From Gordius sp. MW1 (Eukaryota > Nematomorpha > Gordioida > Gordea > Gordiidae), in assembly GCA_964036665.1 (NCBI GenBank), contig OZ038531.1, positions 1,736,001-1,800,000 on the forward strand: DNA of 64,000 bases. The letters are read 5' to 3'. The notes under the pieces are model-generated. The model saw only the letters and a program-made list of their open reading frames with translations. It was not told where the DNA came from and ran no database searches. Shown in pieces: positions 54,226-64,000 of the stretch (positions are counted from its first letter, which is position 1; each line of letters starts with the position of its first letter). The translations under genes and the position numbers were made by a program.

Positions 54226-55410
54226 TATTTATATAAAAATATAGGATATTTAAAAGTAAACCTTAATGACGCCAGCTTTGTGCCAATAAATTTTTGAAAC
54301 CTTATTTCCAAGGATAGAAACGTGGTCTATACCTATCGAAGTTATTCCACATACTATTGGCTTCCTGAATACAAAAATTTCCAAATTATTTGATAAAATT
54401 AATTATTTTAATTAAAAATTAGTTTTAAGATTTAATTTGTAAGCAGACTTGTTTATATCAGTTTTTACTAACTTTAACTTTGTAGAAAATTGATAAATTT
54501 ATATATATATATTATAATAATTCAAAAATTCTCTTTTACATCAAAAAGTAAAATTCTAGTTAAATACCTGATAATATTGGTGGAATCATACTGGCCCCCT
54601 ATACCCACCTCGAAAATTGCTACATCAACCTAAATGGGTGTTTTATATTTTTTTAATCAATCTTTATCAATAAAATTATTACTAAAAATGATATTTTGAG
54701 ATTTTCAAAAATATAAAAAGTCAAATCTATGAGAAGGATTAGATTTTTTAACAATTTGCAGATAGTATTGTAGAAAAGTTTTACCTTTTCCTGACCAAAA
54801 GTTGAAAGAGCCATGCAAGTTAAGAATTGGAAATAGGTTGCCATCAATCCACTAAATTCATCCTAAACAAATTTAAAATAAGTGATTTTATTCAAAAAAA
54901 TAAAAAAAATTTAGATAAATTTAAATTATTTCACTTTAGTTTGGTACAGATAGTCGTAAAGTTGCCAATAAGTTGTAAATTGATCCACAGCCAATGGTTC
55001 CCCATTAATTTTTATTTGTTCTCTCACAGTTAACATGTGTGGAGACCTTGGGTCAAAATAAAATAATTAAATCCTTTGCGATATTTATTCACAATTAAGG
55101 TTGCTTTCAGGAAGGAAGGGGATAAAAATAATGATTTTGGTATACTTATACATATATAGTTTTTTATTTTTTGCAAAAAGGGAGAAAGGTTGCATTATAA
55201 ATACACCAAGTAATATTGCTTTATATAACATTGCCCTCAATATATTGATATATATAGAGCTATGACAAATGTTTTAACATTGTTTGCTCTAATTCTTTTG
55301 TGTAAAATTTAGTCATTTCCCTTATGAAAAATTAAAGAATTTAAGAAAAAAGCTTAAGACATTAAAATATAATCCTTACGTAAATAATCCAATCCTTACG
55401 TAAATAATCC
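54226..55410. other. AT-rich spacer
   Basis: No gene, repeat or RNA recognised. Two short open frames (54653-55033) lack any signature. Confidence 0.5.
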
Positions 55411-55751
55411 AGTTTTAAAACGGCCAATGTTACACGATCCAAATTCTTGTACTGTATAAGCGATCTGACATTCCATTTTTTTATTCGATCCAAAGAAATT
55501 AATTATGTATTTTGAACCTAAAATGACTTAACCCTAACCCTAACCCTACAAAACCTGCCCTTGCGAGACCAAAATCACAATATGAAAACGTGAGTAAGAA
55601 ATTATGTTTATTTCTTACGATTTGTGTTTTTCCGAATGCGAAAAACACAAATCGGCGCTTCGTTATTTTTTGGATCGAATAAGAAAATGGAATGTCAGAT
55701 CGCTTATACAGTACAAGAATTTGGATCGTGTAACATTGGTCTTTTAAAACT
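55411..55751. mobile_element. Fold-back element with telomere-like repeats
   Basis: Arms of about 80-85 bp, 55411-55497 and 55672-55751, are near-perfect reverse complements. They start AGTTTTAAAACGGCCAATGT and share GATCCAAATTCTTGTACTG and TATAAGCGATCTGACATTCC. Inside are three CCCTAA units (55530-55547) and a second perfect hairpin, GATTTGTGTTTTT with its complement (55619-55653). No coding capacity. Segments of the same element recur at 59945-60330. No clear target duplication was found, so the family is unknown. Confidence 0.7.
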
Positions 55752-56000
55752 ATGATTATGAAGTATGTATGTATGTATGTATGTATGTATTTTTTTGCCC
55801 CGAAGACGCCCAAGAGCTTAGTAAGTGCAATCTAAGGTTGAGCCCCTTCTCACGCCAAATGGCGCATAGGGCCACGTTATTGCTAACGTGTGATTTTATT
55901 CCTGTAACAAATGTATTTATTATGCAATGTAAATATGTATTTGCCCCGATGACATTCTAGAGCTTAGCTAAATCGACAAGCTAAGATTGAGTCCCATCTG
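55752..56000 (-). repeat. LINE 3' UTR fragment with GTAT tail
   Basis: (GTAT)6 at 55764-55788 is followed by 'ccgaagacgcccaagagctt' and 'caatctaaggttgagcccct', the same 3' UTR as at 16690 and 59085. Read on the minus strand this is a LINE 3' end with its microsatellite tail. A second, more diverged copy ('gccccgatgacattctagag') follows at 55942. Confidence 0.7.
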
Positions 56001-59000
56001 ACACCTACTTGTATTGGACTAGAAGTCACAATAGTGCAGGCATAGGCATAGAGGTGCCGCAAGTCAGTAGGCAGCACACTCGGTTTATGTAAAATCATAA
56101 GTCAAACAAAAATTAACATACCATCTACGGCAATTACTGGAGATAGGAGATACTTTACTTCGTTCGGTTGCACACTGGTACCTGCTTGAATCATTGTCAG
56201 ACTGCGGGAAGAGGGCTTGGTGGTTTACGAATGGTAATTAATTTTTTTTACGTGTTGACAGAAAACTTGTAAACTAGGTGATTGGTGGCAAACATTTTCC
56301 AAGCGTTCCTGTCTAAAAAAGGTCGCATCTAGTTGGTGGGGTTGAAGTACTCTGCAGTTTAATTCTTTCCTGTTCATTTGTTAGTGTGTTAATATGTAAA
56401 GGCGTAATTAATTATTGATTCTCCCTTGAGACTGTGGCAGGACTCGAAGGCTCTCTATGGTTCACTAGTTTGCGTCAGGCTAATGGATAGATGATGTGGG
56501 GAGTTAGTCTTTTCTTTTCATCACGACAGAGAATTGAGCCACAACTTTGAGGATTTCAGCTTGCTTAGGACGTATTTTCACAATTGTTGCCGAGGTGCTT
56601 CACATTTGAACTTATTGATTTAGGTACCAAGTCCGCCTCCGTTAGCATAGAAAAAAGGGAGACAAGGAGGGAGAGGTAAAGTAATTCAGTAAAAACATTA
56701 TGGGGATTATCTACCGGATCTCATTAATTCCTAAAAACTTGTCCTTTTTTAGGATCGATATAGGCTGGCTGAGTCGTTTATAAATAAAACCGTTATGGTA
56801 GGGGAGTGGGACGGGGGAAAAAATTACACAATAGCGCTATCGATCCTAGATGCAAAGAATTGAGTGTTAGACTAAAAGCGTGGGTGAAAGTTATAAATAT
56901 ATATTAGGGGAATAATAGGCAAAATTTAGATTGTATCTATTTTCTTCAAAAGTCCTATATTTTTTATTTACTATTTGTGACATGTAATCCTCATTAAATT
57001 AAAGGACTTTGATCTATAATTACGTATAATAACATTTCTCCTCTGACCATGTCTTCAATAAAACCTACATATAAGCTATAACTGTAACTAGAGCTATTTG
57101 ATGAACCAACTTTTCTTATTATCAGCTATGTAACGAAATGGCAAGTATAGGAAAAACGCGTGTATTCAAATTGCAACTTTGAATGCCGCTACACTACAAG
57201 CTATTATGTAACTATATCATAAGATAAGTATGTACTGTACATTTGCATAAATAATTGTAAAAATTAAAATCGAAAAAAAAATAAAACAGTAATGATGGTG
57301 CGGGATTCGCTCAGGGCAAAATAAAAGAATTTTGTACTGGAGGGAATCAAAATAAAAATTATATTGCATGGCTTAGCAATCAATAAGTAAAAATTAATAT
57401 TTGCATGGCTTAGTAATCAAACAAATAGTTACAATAGTCGTGCACATTATAGAAAAGAAGCATCGAGAATGGGTATATTTTTTGTGTGGGTTCCTAAACT
57501 GAAAATTCGTTTGTTTTAGGCAAGGATTATTTATTTACTTTCTTTTGTTTATAAGTCAGAGGCGAGCTCTGAAATTCAGACAGTGGGTCATGATTGGTTG
57601 TATACCTCTGGATATTAGACGCTAGGTGGGGGAGGGGGGGGAAGAGAGAAAAAAAAATATTATATAAATTAAAAGCCATAACCTAGACACAAGCTCTTAA
57701 GTTCTATAATACAGTTCGCATTAACTGCACTCTTTGGGAGGGAGGGGCAGAACGAGGGGAAGATAAATTCAGATTTGAGACAGGGAGAGAGGAGTATAAT
57801 ATTATAAATAAAGGATTGTAAGGGGGGGGGGTTGCATTTCCGACTGCACTGTGTTAGCATCGCATGCTTCGAGATATGATGATATTCTGGAAGTTCAGGG
57901 TATGAGCGGTAGCGCCAGACAAATAACAAAGCAGGAAGGCGATAAGGGGAAACATATTTGGTGAGAAATAGATGCGGGGGGTAACGGGGGCGGGGTCAGG
58001 GGTAACAGCATTAACGCCAATAGTATGATGGAAACACAAGAGTTTATTTTTAGAACGACGGCGCCAGGCAAATATCAGACAGAGGAGGCAATAATGAGAC
58101 GTTATTATACGGAGATCTGCTTGCACTCTTAACACTCCGTTGGCCAGGTTAAAATCCTAACACGGATGGTAAAGGGGGTCTTAAAAGCCCCAAACTTTTA
58201 AATAGCTATAACTTGGTTGTATTGTAATATAAACTTTTCAAATTTTAAAAGCATATTACTACAACTCTTATCTGTAAATTGATATATTACTTTGGGTATT
58301 TGAACAAGGGGTTATAATTTTATAATTTAAATTAGTGCAACCCCCGAAATTTCCCCCTATGTGACTATATTTATGCATAACAATTTTCTTTCCTCCAATT
58401 CCATAATTAAATTTATAAGATCATATAAAATAAGGTTGGAGCTAAAACTATAAAAATTTTGGCATAAAAAAACCTAAAAACAAAAATAATAGAGATGTCC
58501 AAACTTAGGGAATTTTTGGCCCTACGTTTTTTTAGGGCAAAAAGTTACTACTGTTCTAAGCGATTATTTTTCTAAATTTTTGGACTTCAATTAAGTTTTT
58601 TTTAATAGAAATACATAATAGAAGGTTAGAATTAAGATAGGAAAAAAATCTAATTGTAAAATCTTAAAACAAAAATTTTATGAGGCTTTAAAAATAGAGA
58701 ATTTTGTGTGAAAAATGAGATTTCCTACATGTTTTGTTAGTTTAAAATTAAATTTTTTTTAGTTTGAAAGATAAAGTTTAAAAAAGTTAGTTTATAAATG
58801 AACATTGGGAATAAAAGTTCATGATTTTTTACATTTGGCTTAAAAAAAAACCTCAAAATAAAAAAATAGAGCTGTCTAAACTAAAGCAAATTTTAACCCT
58901 TTATTTTTTGAGACAGAAAGCTTTCTATTCTTATTGATACATTTTTTTAATAATTTTTCAACTAGTTTTATATTTTTACAATAGAAATAAATCTTAGAAG

Positions 59001-59062
59001 GTTAAATTTGAGAATATGAAATTAATCTTCATGTAATATCTTAAAACAAACATTACGTGAAG
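56001..59062. other. Non-coding region with G-rich tracts
   Basis: AT-rich with G-rich patches (56805-56820, 57625-57645, 57820-57832, 57975-57998). The open frames at 57669-58135 cross these tracts and show no domain. No gene supported. Confidence 0.5.
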
Positions 59063-59950
59063 TATGTATGTATGTATGTATGCCGCGAAGACGCCCAAGA
59101 GCTTAGTAAGTGCAATCTAAGGTTGGGCCCCTTCTCACGCCAAATGGCGCATAAGGCCACGTTGGTGACAACGTGTGTAATGTTCCTGTAACAAATTTGA
59201 TTAAAATGCAGTGTAATTATGGCATGTTTATATGAAATACCCTAATCCCTAAGAATTAAAGAGATGATTCTGGGAGAGCGACTATTACGAATGAGATGTA
59301 CGCGCCCTTGTAGTTGAAAGACAAGATAGTTGGTTTTTTGAGAACTCTATCCATAATTTCCTATCTTGCATTATTGTCAACATTGAATCCCAGTCCTGAC
59401 CTAATAGTTGGATTTCACGAAAAGTCTTATGAAGCCAACTGCCGTTGCACTTCAAGCCTCTTAGTTAAGGAGGACACCAGAACAGGGAAGACAGGCAATA
59501 GTTTGTTCCCTTCCTCCGGGCCTGATGCGCTAAAAAATTCCACTTCCTTGTTAACTTAATATTTTTAACTGGAGGGATCTTGCAACGCATCCACAGATTT
59601 TCGTTTGATATCGTTGCCGGATAAAAGATTCGACATACAATTCGTAGCATTTTGTTTATGTTAATTTGGAGTTTTTTTATGCCGGGGGCACGCAACGACC
59701 AAGATTCACACCCATAAAGAAGTGTTGGTAGAATCATAACTTTAAAGATCCTCAGGCGGGTGTTAAGGACCAGTTGGCGCGAGCGCCAGATTGCCGAACA
59801 ATAGTAAAATTTTACAAGAGTTCGTCGGAGCTTTAAATCTAAGTCTTCGTCAGCATAAGAATCCTCTGTTAGTTCTACTCCTAAAAACTTTACTCTGTGG
59901 GATGCTTGTATTGGGTTATTTTCTATTATTAACTCCTCCTCTGATTGATT
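59063..59950 (-). pseudogene. LINE ORF2 C-terminal region and 3' UTR, second copy
   Basis: Minus strand from about 59950 to the GTAT tail at 59063. Coding: SEEELIIENNPIQASHRVKF, LGVELTEDSYADEDLDLKLR, IFKVMILPTLLYGCESWSLR, INKMLRIVCRIFYPATISNE and NLWMRCKIPPVKNI. This is the post-RT domain of the same LINE family as 16678-24714 and is better preserved, open for about 160 codons. The 5' side is cut at about 59950 by a fold-back element, which supplies the first 30 or so residues of the open frame there. Confidence 0.8.
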
Positions 59951-60330
59951 GACATTCCATTTTCTTATTCGATCCAAAAAATAACGAAGCGCCGATTTGT
60001 GTTTTTTGCATTCGGAAAAACACAAATCGTAAGAAATAAACAAAAGTTCTTACTCACGTTTTCATATTGTGATTACGGCCTCGCAAGGGCAGGTTTTGTA
60101 GGGTTAGGGTTAGGTATTTTTAGGTTCAAGATACATAATTACTCTCTTTGGATCGAATAAGAAAATGGAATGTGTCAGATGGCCAATGTTACACGATCCA
60201 AATTCTTGTACTGTATAAGCGATCTGACATTCCATTTTCTTATTCGATCCAAAGAAAGTAATTATGTATCTTGAACCTAAAAAAACCTAACCCTAACCCT
60301 AACCTATACAAAATTTAACCTAAGTGTATG
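59945..60330. mobile_element. Rearranged fold-back elements with telomere-like repeats
   Basis: Contains the same arm, 'gacattccattttcttattc', three times in alternating orientation, the inner hairpin (60000-60030), GGGTTAGGGTTAGG at 60100-60113 and CCTAACCCTAACCCTAACC at 60285-60303. It looks like one and a half copies of the 55411-55751 element joined together. A (GTAT)3 tract follows at 60326. Confidence 0.65.
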
Positions 60331-60539
60331 TATGTATGTTCCAATAATATATAACTTGTAAAAGACAATTGCAAAACAGATTTATTTATATTCCTGACAG
60401 AAAATAATCAAAAATTAGTGTTAATTATATGTTGCTTAACTTTAGATTAACTTTAGATTATTATTAGATTATTATTTGTCTAATATTAGCAAATTATTAG
60501 AGAATTCGCCACATCGGGATTGCCAGATGGGCAGGAGTG

Positions 60540-60660
60540 GTATTTTTTGCCCCGAAGACGCCCAAGAGCTTAGTAAGTGCAATCTAAGGTTGAGCCCCTT
60601 TATACGCCAAATGGCGCATAAGGTATTGCTAACGTGTGAATTTATTCCTGTAAGAAATGT
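60540..60660 (-). repeat. LINE 3' UTR fragment
   Basis: 'ccgaagacgcccaagagctt' and 'atctaaggttgagcccct', the fourth occurrence of the LINE 3' UTR motif. It lacks a microsatellite tail directly beside it. Confidence 0.65.
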
Positions 60661-61890
60661 ATTTATTATGAACGTCATAGTTTGCAAGGAATTGGGACAA
60701 TTGATGACAGCCTAATAATAAAAATATTATGAAAATATTTGTAAATTTCTGATTTTGTGAGTAAAGCTAATAAATAATAATACATTAATTAATAAAATAT
60801 GTGTGTTGCTAATTTTGCATATTTTAAGATATTAAGTTGAATTTAATTATATTTTCCACTTATAGACCTAACTGGGATACACTACATAAAACAACATTAA
60901 TTTAAACCAAATTATGATTATAATATTTTAATGCTATTAACATGTAAAATGACAAAAAAAATTAACCTGATATGATTGTTCCATGAATTGTGCTTTTTGG
61001 AGGAATGCTAGTTTAGATTGTCTATAATCTTTTATTTGGTTTAACTTGGACTAATAAAATAGGACCTACAAATAGGTTGTACCCATAGATTCATTGCAAC
61101 TAATTATAACCGGTTAAAGCAGAAATAACTGCATTTAAAATCACCAGTTAACAAGGCACCCTACTCAACTCTACTATTTCACAGCTATACTATGACATAA
61201 ATGATACACCAATCTTATTATTGCACCTGCTAAACGTAGATTATTTTTTTGCAAAGAAGACACTTACAAAAGAATCATAAAAAATTTATTTAAATTAAAA
61301 TGATACCCAATATGCTATCAAGGGAGTTTCACCAAGACCTCTAAATGTAAAACTATTGCACCTGATAAATGTATATCATTTTTGCAAACACACTTACATA
61401 AGAATCATAAGAAATTTATTAAATAAATTAAATGATACCCAATTTGCTATCAAGAATAAATTTGTTCATCTCAAAATAAATACTGTAAATCTAAAAGAAG
61501 CAGAATGATAATTTTAATTATTCTTGATTAGTCAGTTATTTAAAAACAATAATAGGATTTGACAAATTCGTTCATCTAACTTTAGATTATATGTCGCATC
61601 GCTACAAGTTACTTGATAGAATTTTTAATTATTGTTTGTATATTATAATAACAAGGAAAGTTAAATTTTATTTCCAACTTAGTTCACTAATTCATCAATA
61701 TAACCAGCCGCATTATAAATGTTAAAGATATTTATACGCGTGAATTCATGGGCGTGGCCAATTTAAATTTGAGGGGGCAGTGTATGTAAGGCAAAAATTG
61801 ATTTTAGATCAAGAATTTTTGGATTGAAGGGGGGGGGGGAACTGCCCATCCTTACCTGCCCCTTTATACCCTCTAGCAATATACAGTGAA
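60661..61890. other. AT-rich spacer with a ~115-bp tandem duplication
   Basis: 61228-61335 and 61350-61450 are diverged direct copies ('ttgcacctgctaaacgta' / 'ttgcacctgataaatgta', 'aaatgatacccaatttgcta'). A G10 run lies near 61830. No gene seen. Confidence 0.55.
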
Positions 61891-61894
61891 TAAT

Positions 61895-63279
61895 TCGAAC
61901 CAATTTTAAAACTTAGACTAAATGAGACCAAATGTGAGATCTTTCAACCCCCTGACTACACATTATATCCCCACGTTATCCCTTTTTTAGCAATCAATAA
62001 AGACGCTATGTGCCACCTTGGATCGCCCATAGGCGGTAGAGTTGGACTCGCTACTTATTTGGAGAAAAATCTCTCTATTTTAAAGTCAAAATTAGATCTC
62101 TTAAAGTGTCTGCCTTCACACCACGCTTTTTACATAATAAAAAACTATTTTAATATTTCAAAGATTCAACACTGTTTTCGCTCTTCAAGTGCTTTTTTAC
62201 ACTCGGAAATTTTAAACCTCTTCGAACAAAATATTAAATCTATTTTACAATCTATTTTAAATATTAAATTCAATACTCATAGCTGGTTACAAGCTTCCCT
62301 ACCAACCAAATCGGGTGGTTTAGGGATTCGCTCACCGGCCTCAATATCTCTAGTCTCCTTTATTTCATCTTATAAATCCGTAAAAGATACCATTTTTAAG
62401 TTGTATCCGGTTAAAGAAGACCCGCTTCTACCCATTGCTTTAGCTACTTGGGAAAACAACACCAATCCCGAAACACATTTGCCACAAACCTCACGATAAA
62501 GAGATTGGGATGCCGGACTTGTGTTGCACTCCGTTGATTATCTAATTTCGAGTAGCGATGCAAGTCAGTGTTCTAATTTAAGGTCGTTTTTGTTTGATGG
62601 CTCAGGTCACGAATGGCTAGAGGCCTACCCAAGCTGTCTCACCGGGATGATGCTGGAGGACTCGGAGCTTTCGTACTCCATAGCACTCCGGCTAGGGGTG
62701 AAATTTTCGAAGACATTTACTTGCCGAAATTGCAGCATACTCGTAGACGAACAAGCCAGGCATCCCTTACACTGCCTGGCAAACAAATTCAAATATGCTA
62801 GACACAATAAGGCCAACGCCTTAATTCAAAGTGCCCTGAAGAGAGCAAAGATTCCATCCATCTTGGAGCCATCGGACCCCGCCTTGGAGGGACGTATGCG
62901 TCCTGATGGATCTTCTTTAGTCCCATGGAGCAATGGTCTTCACCTTAAATGGGACTTCACATGTATTGACCTATTTGCCCCCTCTAACTGCAACAATGAT
63001 TCTTTAGCTGTTGCAGAGGGGCGGAAAACCAATAAATACAAAGCCCTATTATCCTCAAATATTTTTATTCCATTGGTTGCTTCGTGTTCAGGCACCTTTG
63101 GCAAACAGGCCTTAGCTTTTTTTAAAGAGGTTGGAAGACGTTCTCCCCCGTCTAAACATTCGGTACCCTTTTTACTAAAACAAAGACTTGGTATTCTTAT
63201 AGCCAAGTACAACTTTAAATCGTTCGCGGATTCTTGGCCAATTTTGGAAGATCCCCTCGATGATGATATATCCGAATAG
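61895..63279 (+). pseudogene. LINE C-terminus with zinc ribbon and PD-(D/E)XK-like domain
   Basis: 5'-truncated ORF starting inside the RT thumb (LRLNETKCEIFQPPDY, MCHLGSPIGG) and open to 63279 except for a TAA at 62497. Middle: SLPTKSGGLGIRSPASISLV. Then a zinc-binding CRNCSILVDEQARHPLHC, HNKANALIQSALKRA, and MRPDGSSLVPWSNG with LKWDFTCIDLFAPSN. The last has the PD...D pattern of the PD-(D/E)XK-like C-terminal domain seen in many invertebrate LINEs. The end is LGILIAKYNFKSFADSW. A single stop and no other lesions point to a fairly recent insertion. The nuclease assignment is by motif only. Confidence 0.75.
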
Positions 63280-63390
63280 TGTATTATTTTATTCGGCGCA
63301 TTTTGCCTTTTATATTTCATGTATTTATATTATATTACTGTCAGCGGATTTTTAACAAATAAACTTTAAAAAAAAAAAAAAAAAAAAAAA
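61895..63390 (+). mobile_element. 5'-truncated LINE with poly(A) tail
   Basis: The truncated ORF is followed by a short 3' UTR and a 23-A tail (63368-63390). 5' truncation plus an A-tail is the usual result of target-primed reverse transcription. No clear target duplication was found. Confidence 0.75.
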
Positions 63391-64000
63391 TTTAATATTA
63401 TCTAAGATTGTTTTATATATACTCATTAACAAATTTAAAAACAAATTTAAAAATCATTTCTTTAAGCTACTTTTTTAAAATATCACTGTTTTTCATCGTC
63501 AATTTAAAATGGTGGAAAAGCAAAGAAGTCAAGTAATTATTAAAAACATTATAAATTTAAATGAGGGTTTTAAAGAAAGCTGGTAAAGTTACTTTTCCTT
63601 AGTAACTAATTAAGTTAGAGTTACTTTCTGTCGTATCCGGAGATACTCATATGTTTAAATTCTCCCACCCCCCATGTCCTCTTATACAAAAGTTAAGGAT
63701 TTCCCCCCAACCCCTTGCAAAACTGCTTATCTCAGACATACTTATTCGAATGCCCTCCCTTCCTTTCTTTATACTACAAGTTCGTTGATTGTGAGATTCG
63801 TTTAATCTCGCCGCGTATTTTAATATATACATAGTATTATGTGGTACTTTTCCTTTCCATTTAATTTCCAGTACGTATGTGATACTTTCCTTCCCCCCCC
63901 CCACGCGCTTATACGTATTTGTTATTTCTTCCCTATTGATCAATTACGCATCATTAATTTTTATACACAACGTATTGTATAGAGAGTTGTGTGATTTTAT
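63391..64000. other. AT-rich spacer at the window end
   Basis: AT-rich, with a C9-10 run at 63893-63902. The open frame on the minus strand (63647-63943) has no recognisable domain. Confidence 0.45.

Noticed and set aside
55530..55547. Chromosome end
   Set aside because: Only three telomere-type units, enclosed by the arms of a fold-back element with LINE sequence on the other side; interstitial.
57669..58135. Two minus-strand frames of about 90 codons
   Set aside because: They cross G-rich tracts and show no family motif or neighbouring coding sequence.

Overview
This 64-kb window is eukaryotic, AT-rich and almost entirely made of transposable elements in various states of decay. I see no intact host gene. 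The organism cannot be fixed from the sequence. The mix of Ty3/Gypsy LTR elements, a Helitron, hAT and PIF/Harbinger DNA transposons, APE-type LINEs and a LINE ending in a zinc ribbon plus PD-(D/E)XK-like nuclease is most typical of an invertebrate animal. Short runs of TTAGGG-type repeat fit that. The one well-preserved transposase gene has introns of only 35-44 nt, which points to a lineage with very short introns.

Layout, left to right. 1-8.3 kb: tRNA-derived SINE-like repeats with a RNA polymerase III B box, and four non-autonomous TIR elements, three of them hAT MITEs with 8-bp target duplications. One larger GC-rich element hides a hAT transposase tail. 8.8-14.2 kb: a long AT-rich tandem repeat interrupted by a structurally complete Gypsy element (9501-13537) with 181/184-bp LTRs, a polypurine tract and AATTA duplications. 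16.7-24.7 kb: one minus-strand LINE interrupted twice, by a Gypsy element with GCCTG duplications and by a TG...CA-bounded segment with CCGG duplications. 24.7-33.4 kb: diverged repeats, a decayed minus-strand LTR element into which a young short LTR element (28018-29875) has jumped, then a 5'-truncated Gypsy copy of the 17.6-kb family.

34-41.6 kb: two adjacent inverted transposon pairs, first PIF/Harbinger and then hAT; the hAT pair forms arms of about 1.7 kb. 41.6-43.5 kb: the 3' half of a third Gypsy family. 45.45-54.23 kb: a complete-length Helitron with both termini recognisable. Its Rep-helicase gene is decayed, and a hAT element (47256-50072) is inserted in the Rep gene with an 8-bp duplication. 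55.4-60.7 kb: fold-back elements carrying telomere-like repeats, interleaved with LINE 3' ends marked by GTAT microsatellites. 61.9-63.4 kb: a 5'-truncated plus-strand LINE with a poly(A) tail.

The order of insertion can be read from the nesting. The LINE predates its Gypsy insert, the Helitron predates its hAT insert, and the short LTR element is young because its LTRs differ at only about five positions. The most striking features are the nearly intact mini-intron hAT gene inside the Helitron, the large hAT palindrome, the telomere-repeat fold-back elements, and the pattern that each hAT family has its own short subterminal repeat motif.
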